Assembly: GCA_963513935.1 (NCBI GenBank)
Contig: OY740770.1
Span: 85,471,267-85,535,266 of the forward strand
DNA length: 64,000 nucleotides
DNA from: Aphrophora alni
Taxonomy: Eukaryota; Arthropoda; Insecta; Hemiptera; Aphrophoridae
Direction: 5' to 3'
The stretch's first letter is position 1. Each line of letters opens with the position of its first letter. The notes beneath the pieces are model-generated. The model worked only from the letters and a program-made list of their open reading frames with translations, was not told the DNA's origin and searched no databases. Positions 1-10,590 of the stretch are shown here, piece by piece. The position numbers and the translations under genes are program-made.

Positions 1-1974
1 TTATATCTAACGTAACTATGTAAGAATGTCAGGCATTGTGAGTGACTACAGGTAGACTAGCCAGCGGGTATTAGAGCAGATAGGCTGTCTTGCCGTTGTA
101 CTTTGCCCTCCGATGTCATACGATGATTAGTTTTGGACAATCTCACCGGGTGGCAGCATCTGTCAAGCGACGGAAGTAGTATATGTGGAAAACGAGTTAA
201 TGAAATTATTTTGCAGATGTGATTTTTGAATTTGAATGCTACAGCTAATGGTAACCTAAACGTTTTCACTTTTTAAAATCATCAAAAACATTGTTATAAA
301 TCGGCTACTTTTTTATAGCCGCGTAATATTATGTAATCAACATAATAGAATTGACATTACTCTTTGGTTACATAATTATTATAGCAATGTGCCATGTTAA
401 ACCAATTTCCTGACGTGCTGTTACCAAAAACACTCTAAGAATTCAGGAGGTATATACATGTTCCTTGAGTTAAGAGTAGATGATGGAAGACCTCTCTATC
501 TTTCATAAAAAACATTTTGTATAGTTCGGTGTCAAAACGTTACGTGACAGTGATCGAGTAGGTTTGAGTACCTTATAGGGTAAAATGTTACAATCAATCA
601 ATAATGTGTAATACTTTCCTTCATTCATTCCAAATGTCTATGCTGTGCAACTTTATTTGTTTATTCTATAATTTTTGAAAACATGTTCATAAAAAATAGG
701 CGAATCTAATGATTCTTTAGTTTGAAGGAAATTACAATTTGAGAAAAATCGAAAAACGTCGATCAAATTTCATTTTTCAAGCACTGTTGTGCACAATAAT
801 TTCTTTAATATTTGACTTGCTTACTTTTTTTATTTGACTTGCATATTCACATTTATCGTTATAAATTAAAACAATATTTACTATTTCAACAATACTTTGT
901 CAATTATGTGATATTGTTGTCAGATATTTAGGAAATAAGTTTTTTTCCGAGGGACACGGTAGTATTTGTTTCAAATTCCTAAGTATAATTTAATGACATT
1001 TAAATTCCCACTCAATGGTATAATCCAAATAACTAGATGTTATAACGGACAAGAAACTCTTAATCAATGAAGTAGAAAAGTGTATGAATTTATAATTTTA
1101 TTATATTTTTATGTATAAAGATTGCCTTGAAAATGTAACTTGTAAAATCATTTATTCAGTTTTTTATGCATTAAAAAAAATTTACTGTTTAAAATTTTTT
1201 AGTATACAGTATATTCAATAATAAATGACGACAAACATATAATGACTATACTTTATAACAACAATATTTTAAAATGTGAAGGCTTTAGATAAACTCGGAC
1301 ATCCTTATATTTTTGATGAGATCAAAAATCATTAAAAAATATGACCAAACAATTTGAATGTGTCTGGTTTATCATACTATTTTGGATTTATCTGATTTTT
1401 GGTGAATGTAGTAAGTTTTGTATTTGATTAGAAAACTACTAATAAGCTGTATCTGATTTAAAAACAATAGCTTGGATATTACGAATTCGATCAAAATAAT
1501 AATAATGTTTGTAAACAGGTAGAAATAAATTTTCTTTTTCTTAAAAATGAAGATAATAAAACAGCAGTAGTTGTAAAATTTTAGTTAAAATTTGAAATTG
1601 AAATTCTGTAATTTAGAAGTTTTTAAAAAGAAATGTTGTCTAATTATGCTCTATGTATGTGGTAGATTATTCACCATGCTGTAAAGGGCTGAAAATTATT
1701 ACAACACTTTAGCAAAATGAATAACTACAATAATTAAAACAGCAATAAAGAAACAAGAGCCGTTTTCTAATAATGAAATAAATTGTGGTATAAATAATAC
1801 TCTATTAATAGGTTTAATGAAAAAACTTTAACATTGGGTAACCATCATTGAAATAGTTATATTGGAGCAAAGAGGTAAAGATTTTTTTCCCGTGAGACGT
1901 TTGTCATAAAGATCTGCACCCAAAAGTAATTCCCTCGAAGTAATTTGTTATCGTTCCCTTATTTCTATGTGAAA
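1..1974. other. AT-rich sequence without an identifiable gene
   Basis: I see no coding region, RNA gene or clear mobile element here. Roughly bases 50-190 are richer in G and C than the surroundings, which could mark a worn exon or element fragment. The only longish open frame over it (minus strand) lacks an ATG start and matches no family I know. Confidence 0.5.
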
Positions 1975-2660
1975 ATATTGTTTTAGACTCTCTTTCGCTA
2001 CCGCATTAGTTACACCACACTCGGGTTCTGGACCAATGAAGAATTTATTCGATCCTTTTTGCTAATTTGTTCGCCTCTTCGTTGCCATCGTAGCGTCTGT
2101 GATACAGTATCCAGTGAAGTATTACCTGATTTTTAGTCAAAAGAGTAAATAGTTTTCAGAGACAATCCCACATTCTAACGTCAGGAGCATTTTAAAATGG
2201 CTTGTTTTTTCCAGAGTATGACAAAGTACACTTTGCTAAATTACATGTAGGCTTTCTTGTCTGCTACTTTTAAAACTGGGAAGGATGTATCTACTAATAA
2301 GATCACTATAGTTTGCTGATTTTGGGTCCCATTAAATTTCAGTCCTTGGTTTTGAGAGACTTATTCGGCTCACTAAGCATTTCAAGAATCTGTGTGGTAA
2401 CTATATTTGAGTAAACTTTAGGAGCTTATAAGATCACTTTGGTAACACGCGGAATTTATTTTCGGTCACCTATTTTAGCAACATTCCAAGGTTCTATTTT
2501 TGGGATTTTTGGCTCCAACTACGTCTTGGTTTCTAAGGTAGCACAGGGTCCGTCCTATAGCTAGGTGTTTTTTAATTCACAAAAATCTCCATGATCTAGA
2601 GTTTCGAACTCCAAGGCTAGAGAACCTTCAATCTACTCCTGCAATAAAAGTTTTCTATTT
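1975..2660 (-). pseudogene. Decayed non-LTR retrotransposon piece (ORF1-like segment joined to RNase H)
   Basis: Read on the minus strand, bases about 2222 to 2055 give an RNase H-like end: MWDCL, then HWILYHRRYDGNEEANKLAK, equivalent to the WVPGH-GNEEAD region of RNase H domains in insect non-LTR retrotransposons. After a frame change, FIGPEPECGV follows near 2040-1990, which is also typical just downstream of that domain. Upstream in the coding sense, bases 2660 to about 2240 match the plus-strand segment at 28690-29100 (shared blocks such as GTTCTCT..GGAGTT and TTCAAGAATC). That segment probably comes from the element's first open reading frame, so endonuclease and reverse transcriptase seem to be missing between the two parts. 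In-frame stops and frameshifts show it is dead. The RNase H reading is fairly safe. The nature of the upstream part is inference. Confidence 0.6.
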
Positions 2661-2784
2661 AAAATTTTTGATGTGGATATTTTTGTTGAACAATAGCCAT
2701 CTTATATAATGATATCGATATCGTCCTTGAGACAAGTAGTGTTTTATGGTTAACTTTATTAATTTTATTGAAGGATCAAATTCT

Positions 2785-2860
2785 TGGAATGGCCGGCTAA
2801 GTCTAAGATGTTTGGATCGGACGACCCCGAGGGGAGTTCGAGTTGAAGCGCAACCGGTAA
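2785..2860 (+). repeat. tRNA-like SINE head (candidate)
   Basis: Bases 2790-2807 (TGGCCGGCTAAGTCTAAG) resemble the A box of a leucine- or serine-type tRNA gene. Bases 2834-2845 (GAGTTCGAGTTG) resemble the B box GGTTCGANTCC, at a spacing of about 44 bases that suits a long-variable-arm tRNA. The cloverleaf is not intact, so this is more likely the RNA polymerase III promoter head of a tRNA-derived SINE than a working tRNA gene. The GC-richer sequence to about 3190 may be its body, but no poly-A tail or target duplication was recognised. Confidence 0.45.
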
Positions 2861-3902
2861 AATTCTAAACCTTTTCGCAGTAAATTAACATAAGGTGACG
2901 GTCGCGTATGCCTAAGACGTGTTGGGCATTGTGGAATGTGCAATACCCAATTAGGTAATTATGTAAACCATGTATGTCTTAAATTATAATAATTGATATA
3001 ATTAGTTTAATTATTAGATATAACTCGCCAATAGTGGCTGATCATGCGAGAAAGAACGGGACCGAAATATTTGTTTGTGCGTGTCCTGGTAGTAAATTGA
3101 TATAGGGGATCATTGATGAGGATTCATGGGCTAGAACGCCTCATAATCTAATAGACCAAACTAGCGACCATTAACCGCTGCTATACATAAAACTATACAT
3201 TCATTCATTATGTATTACATATCTAATTTTTAACACATTTTGAAGGAAAGTTTAAAAAAGGAAAATATTGTAGTTCATACGGTTTCATTTTTATTATTGT
3301 TATTATTATTAATTTTTTACAATTCTGTGCTCAATATATTCATTCTTTACTAATAACAAAACGCCAAGTTAATGTAATCACGGCAATATATTCGTCAAGG
3401 GTGGTTGATAGTCCATGAAATTTAATACCGAAACCGCATTAAATTTATTCTATTCCAAGTAGTTCTACTTACATAAACTGAGAAAAACTTGTTGAAAAAG
3501 CAATCATCATGTGACAGAAACAAATCCAATTTAAATATGAGGACGATGTATTCAACAATGTGACTGTTCTGTGATTACGTAATTTATTTTAAAATACATA
3601 AGCTTACAATGGTAGCACAAAGCTTGCGTACCTTAGATTGAAATGTTGACGTAATACTTTTTAAATATAGCTTTTATTGTGTTTTTTTCTGTTTCTGTCT
3701 GAGTGAATTTGATAATCTGAGAAATAGGTAAATACATATATGTAAACATGATAATCTACATATAATATGAGTGTGGCGGGGGTAAGCTGTAACCTGTAAA
3801 TGAATAAATAAAAAATTATATATACAAAAAATTGCATTGTATTTTAATGTTAACTTAAGTGTTCTAAATTTTATTATTTTCTAACTGTAACACAAATCGG
3901 AG
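2861..3902. other. No gene seen; possible SINE body at the left
   Basis: The part up to about 3190 is richer in G and C than average and may continue the tRNA-like repeat. The rest is plain AT-rich DNA with a short imperfect ATT tract near 3293-3312. Confidence 0.4.
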
Positions 3903-3966
3903 TATATTTAAACTACTCAATCACTGTTCTATACTACTTGGCCTGGTGGCTACGATGATGGTAAGT
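3903..3966 (+). promoter_or_regulatory. Candidate TATA box and tiny first exon with splice donor
   Basis: A TATATTTAAA motif starts at 3903. Two adjacent ATG codons at 3955-3960 are followed directly by GTAAGT, a consensus splice donor, at 3961-3966. Many insect cuticle-type genes start with a TATA box and a first coding exon of only a few codons, so the arrangement is suggestive. No second exon could be recognised downstream, and the pattern could be chance in AT-rich DNA. Confidence 0.2.
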
Positions 3967-4373
3967 AAAATAAATAAACCTCACAGCGTTACTTTAGTTA
4001 ATAAATATGACTCTAAAATTTCAAATAAAATATAAAACAGTTTATGTGATAGGAGAAGAATTATGTCGGAAATATAAGAGTGAAGAGATATTTAATTTAT
4101 ATGAGGTTAGATAGAAATCGAAACTATCCATTCTTGACAAGTAACTGAATAAAAAGTTGGTAGTATACGTAATTAGTACTTGGGACAATTTTTGTATCGA
4201 GTTCTGTAAAATAATTATGCAACAGGTTATATCATACAGAAAACGTTGAAATATTTTATTTATGGATGTATAATAACGAAATAAACATTACCCAATAAAA
4301 AGTGATATCGTTATTGTAAATGTTCATTTCAGAAGCAAATGGCATATATTCTATTTAGGAATAAGATATTGAC

Positions 4374-4412
<39 letters not shown>

Positions 4413-5466
4413 ACTTATAAGTATTCATAATTACAAATAATTAATTATGAAATCGTTGTATTTTTATTAGTTTGATGTGCAATGAGTATATGTTTTGCAG
4501 TAGGACCAGTTTACATTAAATTGTTTTAAGAGAAATACACATATTTCTAAAAAGTGTATGTTATGTTATGTTTGGTTTCTTAATGGTTTTATAAGTATCT
4601 TTATACGAAGGTACGTTTCGTAGCTCTTCAAACAATACATACAAAACATTTTTTACTGTTTACAAAAATGTATATAGATCGTGTATTTTTAATCAGAACT
4701 AAATGAAGGAGTAAAATCAAATTGTGTATAATAAAAATTGTTTTGTAGGTACAACATAATAGAAAATATTAAAATGTCTTAGTTGTTATAGTATTCATGT
4801 TATTATAAAAGTAATAATGCAGGATGCGTATTGAAGAAAAGTAATTGAAAACTCAATTTATATGTAATGATTGATTTCAACATATGGAATATACATATAC
4901 CCTGAAATAATTCCTTTAAAGTATTGAACAAAAGAATTATTTATATTCATAATACAAATATCCTATTACATTAAAAAAATCAATGAGTCACCTGCGATAA
5001 GATATAAGGTAAAATGACGTAGTTCCTCACAAGCACAAAAATATATTTATGGTAACTACCCAATATTGGTATACATATAAAATGGAAGTGAATATAATAG
5101 GTAGATATGTAAAGGTGACATATATAATCAATACTTTCCTGGAATATATGAACGAAATGGATAATTTCTTGTATTTTACGTATAAAATATGAACTATCCT
5201 TACCTAAATAAAAAATTATTTCAAGTGAAAAATACTGGAGATAAGCTTTGAATTGAATCCAGGACTACAACTGGCTATACGCGCCAATGGTAAAGCCAAA
5301 GGTCTTGAGTTGAATTCATAGTCTAGTTCGTATATTCTTCCCACGAAATAATTATTTAAATAATAATAATACTTGCTTGGTAAAATAATGCATAATGGTT
5401 AAAATTAATTAATAAATATACTTAATTATCCATAGATCGATCATGTATACCTCAGGGAGGGGCTCA
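3967..5466. other. AT-rich, no gene seen, contains a long A tract
   Basis: Apart from the 35-base A run at 4377-4411, nothing identifiable is present. A tRNA-like patch near 5255-5320 was considered and rejected. Confidence 0.5.
4377..4411 (+). repeat. Poly-A tract (35 A)
   Basis: An uninterrupted run of 35 A residues. It could be the tail of a retroposed sequence, but the bases upstream match nothing recognisable and no flanking target duplication is evident, so a plain homopolymer expansion is equally likely. Confidence 0.9.
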
Positions 5467-5650
5467 TATATATTGTGTACGGGCTTGGAAATCCAAAGGA
5501 ATCCAATCTGGATCTACTACTTTTTTCATGTAGTCTTGGATTACACCTTTACCTTTCATCTGTCTTTTCGTGCGTTTCTTAAACCAACTCTTGTTCTGTT
5601 CTGACTCTGGTGCTATTGGAGTATTCGAGGGTAATGGGACTTTGTATTAG
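5467..5650 (-). pseudogene. Coding-like fragment, family not recognised
   Basis: One minus-strand frame stays open for about 56 codons with a protein-like composition, including NKSWFKKRTKRQMKGKGV and, near its end, VVDPDWIPLDF, before a stop near 5473. It is markedly more GC-rich than its surroundings. There is no ATG at its start, so it would be an internal exon or a broken gene. The basic stretch followed by a W-P-L-D-F motif is not one I can assign. It lies on the same strand as the exon-like piece at 7471-7560, but nothing shows that the two belong together. Confidence 0.3.
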
Positions 5651-5659
5651 GCCAAGTGT

Positions 5660-7470
5660 ACTCACTGACATCTCCGATATTTATCGCATTTAAAAACATA
5701 AATTATTTTTCGTATATTATGTGGTAGGTTTAGCATATATTATGGACGTTTTTAATTACAGAAAACAACGACGTACTGTAATAGAGGCTAATGATTTTTG
5801 ACGTTTAATAACACTATTATAATGGAGTAGACACATCCATGTTGGCTCATAATTGGATAAGTATGGTATAAGCTTTAACTAAAAGTTTAGAAATGTCTGT
5901 CTGTAATGGGAAAATCACAAAAGAACTAGATTTTCTAAAAATGAAATTTTATTCTAAAAAACATCTTGAAATACCATAAAACTGTTAGGCGTTACTAACC
6001 TAAAATGAATGTTTAAAAATGTTAACTCAAATATGGCTTATCTAGAAGACCTACACCTCGGCATATCTTGTAATTATTATACATTAAGTAAAATAATAAG
6101 ATTAATATAACAAAACCAGGTTATTTAAATCACTAATAAAATATAATTCTTCCAAGTAATTGTCACAAAACGAAGGAAAAATTAATTTAAATTTGATTGT
6201 AATCAATTAAGAAAATCACTGTGGTTGAGTGGCGTCGATGATAGAACAAGTAAAGTTTATATTGATGAACGCATTATACTTTGCCGAATTCTTAAAAGGT
6301 ACTAAAAAGGTTAATATGAACTTACATATACAATTGTATACAATCATACCGGCGCAAAATGAATAATATTAAATTAAATACGACACTTCGCTATTTTGCA
6401 CTTAGTAAGAATAAAACAACGACAGCAGAGTTTTAAAACTTCTATATATCGAATATGCTATAGAAACCACTTAAATATAATTCAAGAAGTTTGAAAGTGG
6501 GAAGAATTTCTCTTGTTTTTTCTTCAATCCAAAAATATACACTCCGTTATTTGAATAGCCACACAATTCTAAAGTGACAAAGAGATAAATATAGGTCGCA
6601 TTTCTACATAATGGTAGACCAGGTTACGTACTTTTTCACAATTCATATAACATCTGTAAAGTTGATTTCAAAGAATTATTCGGGATTGTGTGTGTGAATT
6701 ACATATTTTTGTTTATTAATACAATTAATGACTAAACAAACATTAAGAATCTAATTCCAGACGGCTATAAATATTCAAGACATGTTTCCAGAAATTTATC
6801 CAATTAACACAATATGATAAACAAGCCGATTTCATGCAACATAATAAATCTGTCTACATGTATCAAATATTTTAATTCAATCATTTGTTTTTATCGTGGT
6901 TAGAAATTTTCTTATATGTTATTTGATAAATTGTTTTAATCTAAAACTAAGCCACCCATCGACGAAAAAAGCCGGTTCTTAAAAATTAAGTACTCCCTCC
7001 TTTGTAAAATGTATTCTAATAATTTACCTATGTTTCAAGGATTAAATACTCCTCGTTTTCAGAAAAAGTTATGCCTTTCTCACCCATTTGTTAAATTGCT
7101 GGCCTATTCGCTATAGAGATTCTGAATAACAGTATTTTAACAAAAACATATCTTGAGCTACCATGTGATTTGTCTTCATAAAATGCCGTATGAAAATTTT
7201 TTACATCAACCATCAGTAAAAAAATTACTGAAATTTCTTGTTTTACCTCTATGCCCATAAGTCGGAAAACATGGAAAGCATTTCAGTCCATACTTGCAAG
7301 AAAGATAAATATAAAAAAGAAATTAGCAATATAAAAAAATAAAAATCAATCAGTATCACATAATTAATTGCACATATAAACTCAGTGTTTATTAAGATTT
7401 AAATTAATATGTTCATAACAAAATAAACTAATAATGATTGTATTGCCGTAAAAAAAAGTACTAACCTTAC
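5660..7470. other. AT-rich sequence, nothing identified
   Basis: No open frame with coding character, no inverted-repeat element and no long tandem repeat was noticed. Confidence 0.5.
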
Positions 7471-7560
7471 TTCCTTTGTTTTTTGACGTCTCCATTTTGT
7501 TGGGTCAGCAACTCTTTTCCTGCTCTTACTTTGTGGAGATTCTTCTACGATTTATTCCAT
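7471..7560 (-). pseudogene. Exon-like fragment with RKRVADPTKW motif, splice donor and early stop
   Basis: On the minus strand an ATG at 7560-7558 begins a 30-codon frame containing the basic stretch RKRVADPTKWRRQKTKE. The frame ends exactly at a GTAAGG splice donor (7470-7465), in phase 0. The pattern R-K-R-(N/D)-P-x-x-W with trailing K/R residues recalls a large, poorly characterised family of insect proteins that appears transposon-associated; this recognition is from memory. The third codon is TAA, so either the true start lies elsewhere in a spliced gene or the copy is broken. No following exon was found. Confidence 0.4.
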
Positions 7561-8749
7561 AATAATATCTCTTTATTGTTTTTTGGTAAACTATTATTAT
7601 TTTTAGACTGTCATAGTTTCAATTTTAGGTACTAAATTTAAAGAAGTTACTTAGCAGACAATAGTAGTGACCAAAACTTGCCGCATTCACGTGACCGAAT
7701 CTAAAGCTCTGATTATTTCTTATCCTAGATAACCGGTTTTGTAACTATGTTTGATATTCAAACAGGATTTAAACTTACTCCTAGTAGTTTTTGTCATAAA
7801 CTAACTTAATATTTGGATTCTACTGAATATTCTACATAACAATCGACCGTTAACCCATTTTAGATAAAAATGGAGTAGGCCGACTTCGTAACTAGGCTAC
7901 TGCATTCTATTAATAGGAAATATCAACAGCGTTCTACAATATTTAAATACCGATGACGATTCTATCATTTCAATATACAGACAAACAAGAAAGTTGCCTG
8001 ACATGCTATTATGTGTTTTTTTTTTAAACAAAGTAAACATTTTATTGCTAATATAAATATAATTCATTATGAAGTTGAATACCTCTGCTTTGATATCTCT
8101 TACGCCACTTAAACATTAAACAGAAATCGTATTCTAATAGGAGGTTTATGAATTTAAAATTGTTCCAGAGTTTAATAATTCCAAATTAGGAAAATCCCAA
8201 ACTACAGATACGCGATAAAACCAAAATGAGTATCCTTGATTAGTTTTGCATACAGATCCAAATATGGCAGACATTGGTTATCTGAGTTGTTTAGCATAAA
8301 AATTCCGTTGTTTTTAACCATAGCGAAAAATTGGTAATACTAAGATGAGATTATGATGTTTATAGAAAAGCTTACGTTCTTCAGTCATCAGATGTTTGGA
8401 ATTGTATAATTGCAGAGAGTTAAATGATTGTATAATTATCTGAAAACATTTGCGACCAATAAAAATTATTTCTAAATTGTACTGAATTAATATCCTGAAA
8501 ATATTTTGTCTTTTTTCAAAAAATATAATCGACCGTCAGACTAAATTCATACAATATTTACTACGATGCATGGTTAAAGGTGAAAGAACCATTATATATT
8601 TACTGTATTCATGAATGAACCTCGTTTCACATTCAGATAAGAAATCATTCAACATTCAGGACACATTCTTGCTTATATAAGTGACGCCTTTAAAATTTAT
8701 TCTGGGACATATCATTTTGAAAATAAAAACTCCTCGCATTTTATATTCA
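7561..8749. other. AT-rich sequence, nothing identified
   Basis: No gene, RNA or element could be supported. The right end approaches the dispersed repeat that starts near 8750. Confidence 0.45.
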
Positions 8750-9584
8750 CACATTTATTTTTTCATAAAATATGACTCAATAATATCATTTATTAAACCA
8801 CGCATGCATATAATTGTTCTAGACATTTTTTTTTAAATTACGGGCGTGTGTATCAAAAAGAACCTGGATAAACAAGTGATTTTTTCTTACTATGAAAGTA
8901 TATTTTTTTCTGAATACGCATGGATTTTTAACGCGTAGGCCTATTTCCTTCCGTCATTTGCACTAAAAACTCAAAACATATTTATTTGATTTTAAATATA
9001 TTATTTTCTAAAAGCTTAGTTTAGTGACAAACAAGCTATTTTCGTTTAATGGTATCCTGTTTAAAAAATAATTTTACTTATTAATTTTATTTTTATTTTG
9101 AGAGTTCGTAGACCATGACGTAGCAACAGATATAATATACGATTTGAAATTAGTTTAAATATTTGAATTTCGATTTAATTTTGTCTAGTTAACAAGTTAA
9201 AATTTTTAGCATAGTTTATCGATTTAGGGTGGACACAAATGAAGATAAAAAAGTTAAATTAGAAACTACTACTCTAATAAATGTATGCGACAAATTTCAA
9301 ATAAATTGCGATATACGATTTTTTTATTTAAGGACCAGTTATCCCGAAAACTAAAAATAAAATATTTCAAGGAGTATGTCTTCCTTCTTTATATCTCTAC
9401 CGTATTTATTAGTGAATGCTTCTTTACACCCAGATAACTAATCCATATCCACACACCTTCCTGGCAAAACAAGCACTGTACAAATTATTCATCTTTAATG
9501 TAAGGGGAAAGTTATTATATTATTATAATCGCATTTCACTACCTTTTGGTTAAAGAATATTTTTTTATCTGGAATTTTTTTATC

Positions 9585-9596
9585 ATAGTACTTATC
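9585..9596 (+). repeat. Target site duplication, left copy
   Basis: ATAGTACTTATC is repeated exactly at 10264-10275 on the other side of the Penelope-like insertion. The diverged second copy of the host repeat has GTACTTATC once, at 62946-62954, which supports these 12 bases as the duplicated target. Confidence 0.75.
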
Positions 9597-10263
9597 AACA
9601 ATTAATAAGTAGTAATAAATTACCTCATTTGTTCCGTCATGTGACTTAAATTTGTCCTGTTCTCAAGACGCGTTTCGGAGCCGGGACTCCATCTTCAGTT
9701 ATATCTCTGTAGTAGAGGTCGTCAAAACATTAAAACATTTATGAAGACACAAATATATAATATTACACACACAAAACGCACATACACATGTATACAATAT
9801 ATTTACTGACATAATGTTTATAGTGCGCACTGCTGTACGGTCCGCGGACTACTGATTGCTGCGGTGGGTCAATGGTTGAGAGTACTTATGTATTTATTTA
9901 TTTATTTATTGATGGCTTTATCAGTCTATTTTATTTTAGTGCTGTTTCATATAATTAGTTGGATTGGAAAGATAATTTTTCATTTAATATGTTGTCAGGT
10001 GACTGTTTAAAAGCCTTGTATATTTCAAACTCTTCAATTGCATTCATCATTCGTAGCTTTTTTTTGGATGTGGAGTGGTGTAATGTTTGTTTTTAAAATC
10101 AGTGTATGAGTGATTGTTGTCGACTAAATGTTGCGCAAAGTTTGATCTATAGTTCTTGAGAACAGGACAAATTTAAGTCACATGACGGAACAAATGAGGT
10201 AATTTATTACTACTTATTAATTGTTAATAATTATTGACTTGGACACCAACAATGAACATTAAA
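9597..10263 (-). mobile_element. Penelope-like retroelement, 5'-truncated, with inverted terminal copies
   Basis: The insertion is 667 bp between two copies of a 12-bp target duplication. Bases 9597-9668 and 10154-10225 are perfect 72-bp inverted repeats. Between them, the minus strand encodes the tail of a GIY-YIG-type protein as found at the end of Penelope-like polyproteins: YRSNFAQHLVDNNHSY, then after a frameshift NAIEEFEIYKAFKQSPDNIL, followed by stops. A hammerhead-like motif lies at 9666-9712 downstream of this coding tail. Penelope-like elements are known for hammerhead-bearing pseudo-LTRs, frequent 5' truncation and terminal copies in inverted orientation. The 38 bases at 10226-10263, between the right inverted repeat and the duplication, are unexplained. 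The perfect repeats imply a recent event. Confidence 0.7.
9666..9712 (-). ncRNA. Hammerhead-like ribozyme motif of the Penelope-like element
   Basis: On the minus strand the core reads CUGAAGA (9698-9692), U, a hairpin GGAG...CUCC, then GAAA (9676-9673), then ACGCGU as a very short helix III, and GUC (9669-9667), the expected cleavage triplet. This order is the type I hammerhead layout, and tiny helix III stems are reported for Penelope-like elements. Departures: an extra U lies between the CUGANGA box and helix II, and helix I is weak (AA/UU plus wobbles). The self-cleavage call is therefore inference, although core and context fit. The 72-bp inverted repeat ends at 9668, within two bases of the predicted cut. 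Confidence 0.45.
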
Positions 10264-10275
10264 ATAGTACTTATC
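10264..10275 (+). repeat. Target site duplication, right copy
   Basis: ATAGTACTTATC, identical to 9585-9596. Host repeat sequence resumes immediately after it. Confidence 0.75.
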
Positions 10276-10590
10276 GATTGAAATTTCTTATTGTTTACTC
10301 GAATAAATACCAAAACTATTTGCACACTCAAACACTCTGATATGGTAATAGTTGATTGACGAATTTTAACCCATGTCTTGATTTACTACAATAAAACTTA
10401 TTACGCATTTGAACAATCATTAAGTAACGCGGTAAGAAGTTAAATCTAATGTAAAGGTTTTATGATATCCGAAAATAATTCTAATCTCCACAATTAACGT
10501 ACGTCTTTTTAATAACGATTGAGAAATAAATGCATTTACGGAAAGATGTAAAAAAAATTGCAACCACAGATTGACATTCAATAAATATAA

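Larger units (their letters stand above)
8750..10590 (+). repeat. Old dispersed repeat, copy 1 (interrupted by a Penelope-like insertion)
   Basis: Long stretches resemble 62050-63200 in the same orientation. Shared blocks include CACATTTATTT at the left, TATTTCCTTCCGT, GCTATTTTCGTTT, GTACTTATC and GAAAATAATTCTAATCTCCA at the right. Divergence is high, with many substitutions and small gaps, so the duplication is old. No coding capacity is visible. The insertion at 9597-10263 is absent from the other copy. Confidence 0.65.

Noticed and set aside
57..269. 70-codon minus-strand frame
   Set aside because: No ATG start, no recognisable motif, though it covers a GC-richer patch.
5240..5330. Possible tRNA-like boxes in both orientations
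   Set aside because: The boxes are too degenerate and no cloverleaf could be drawn.
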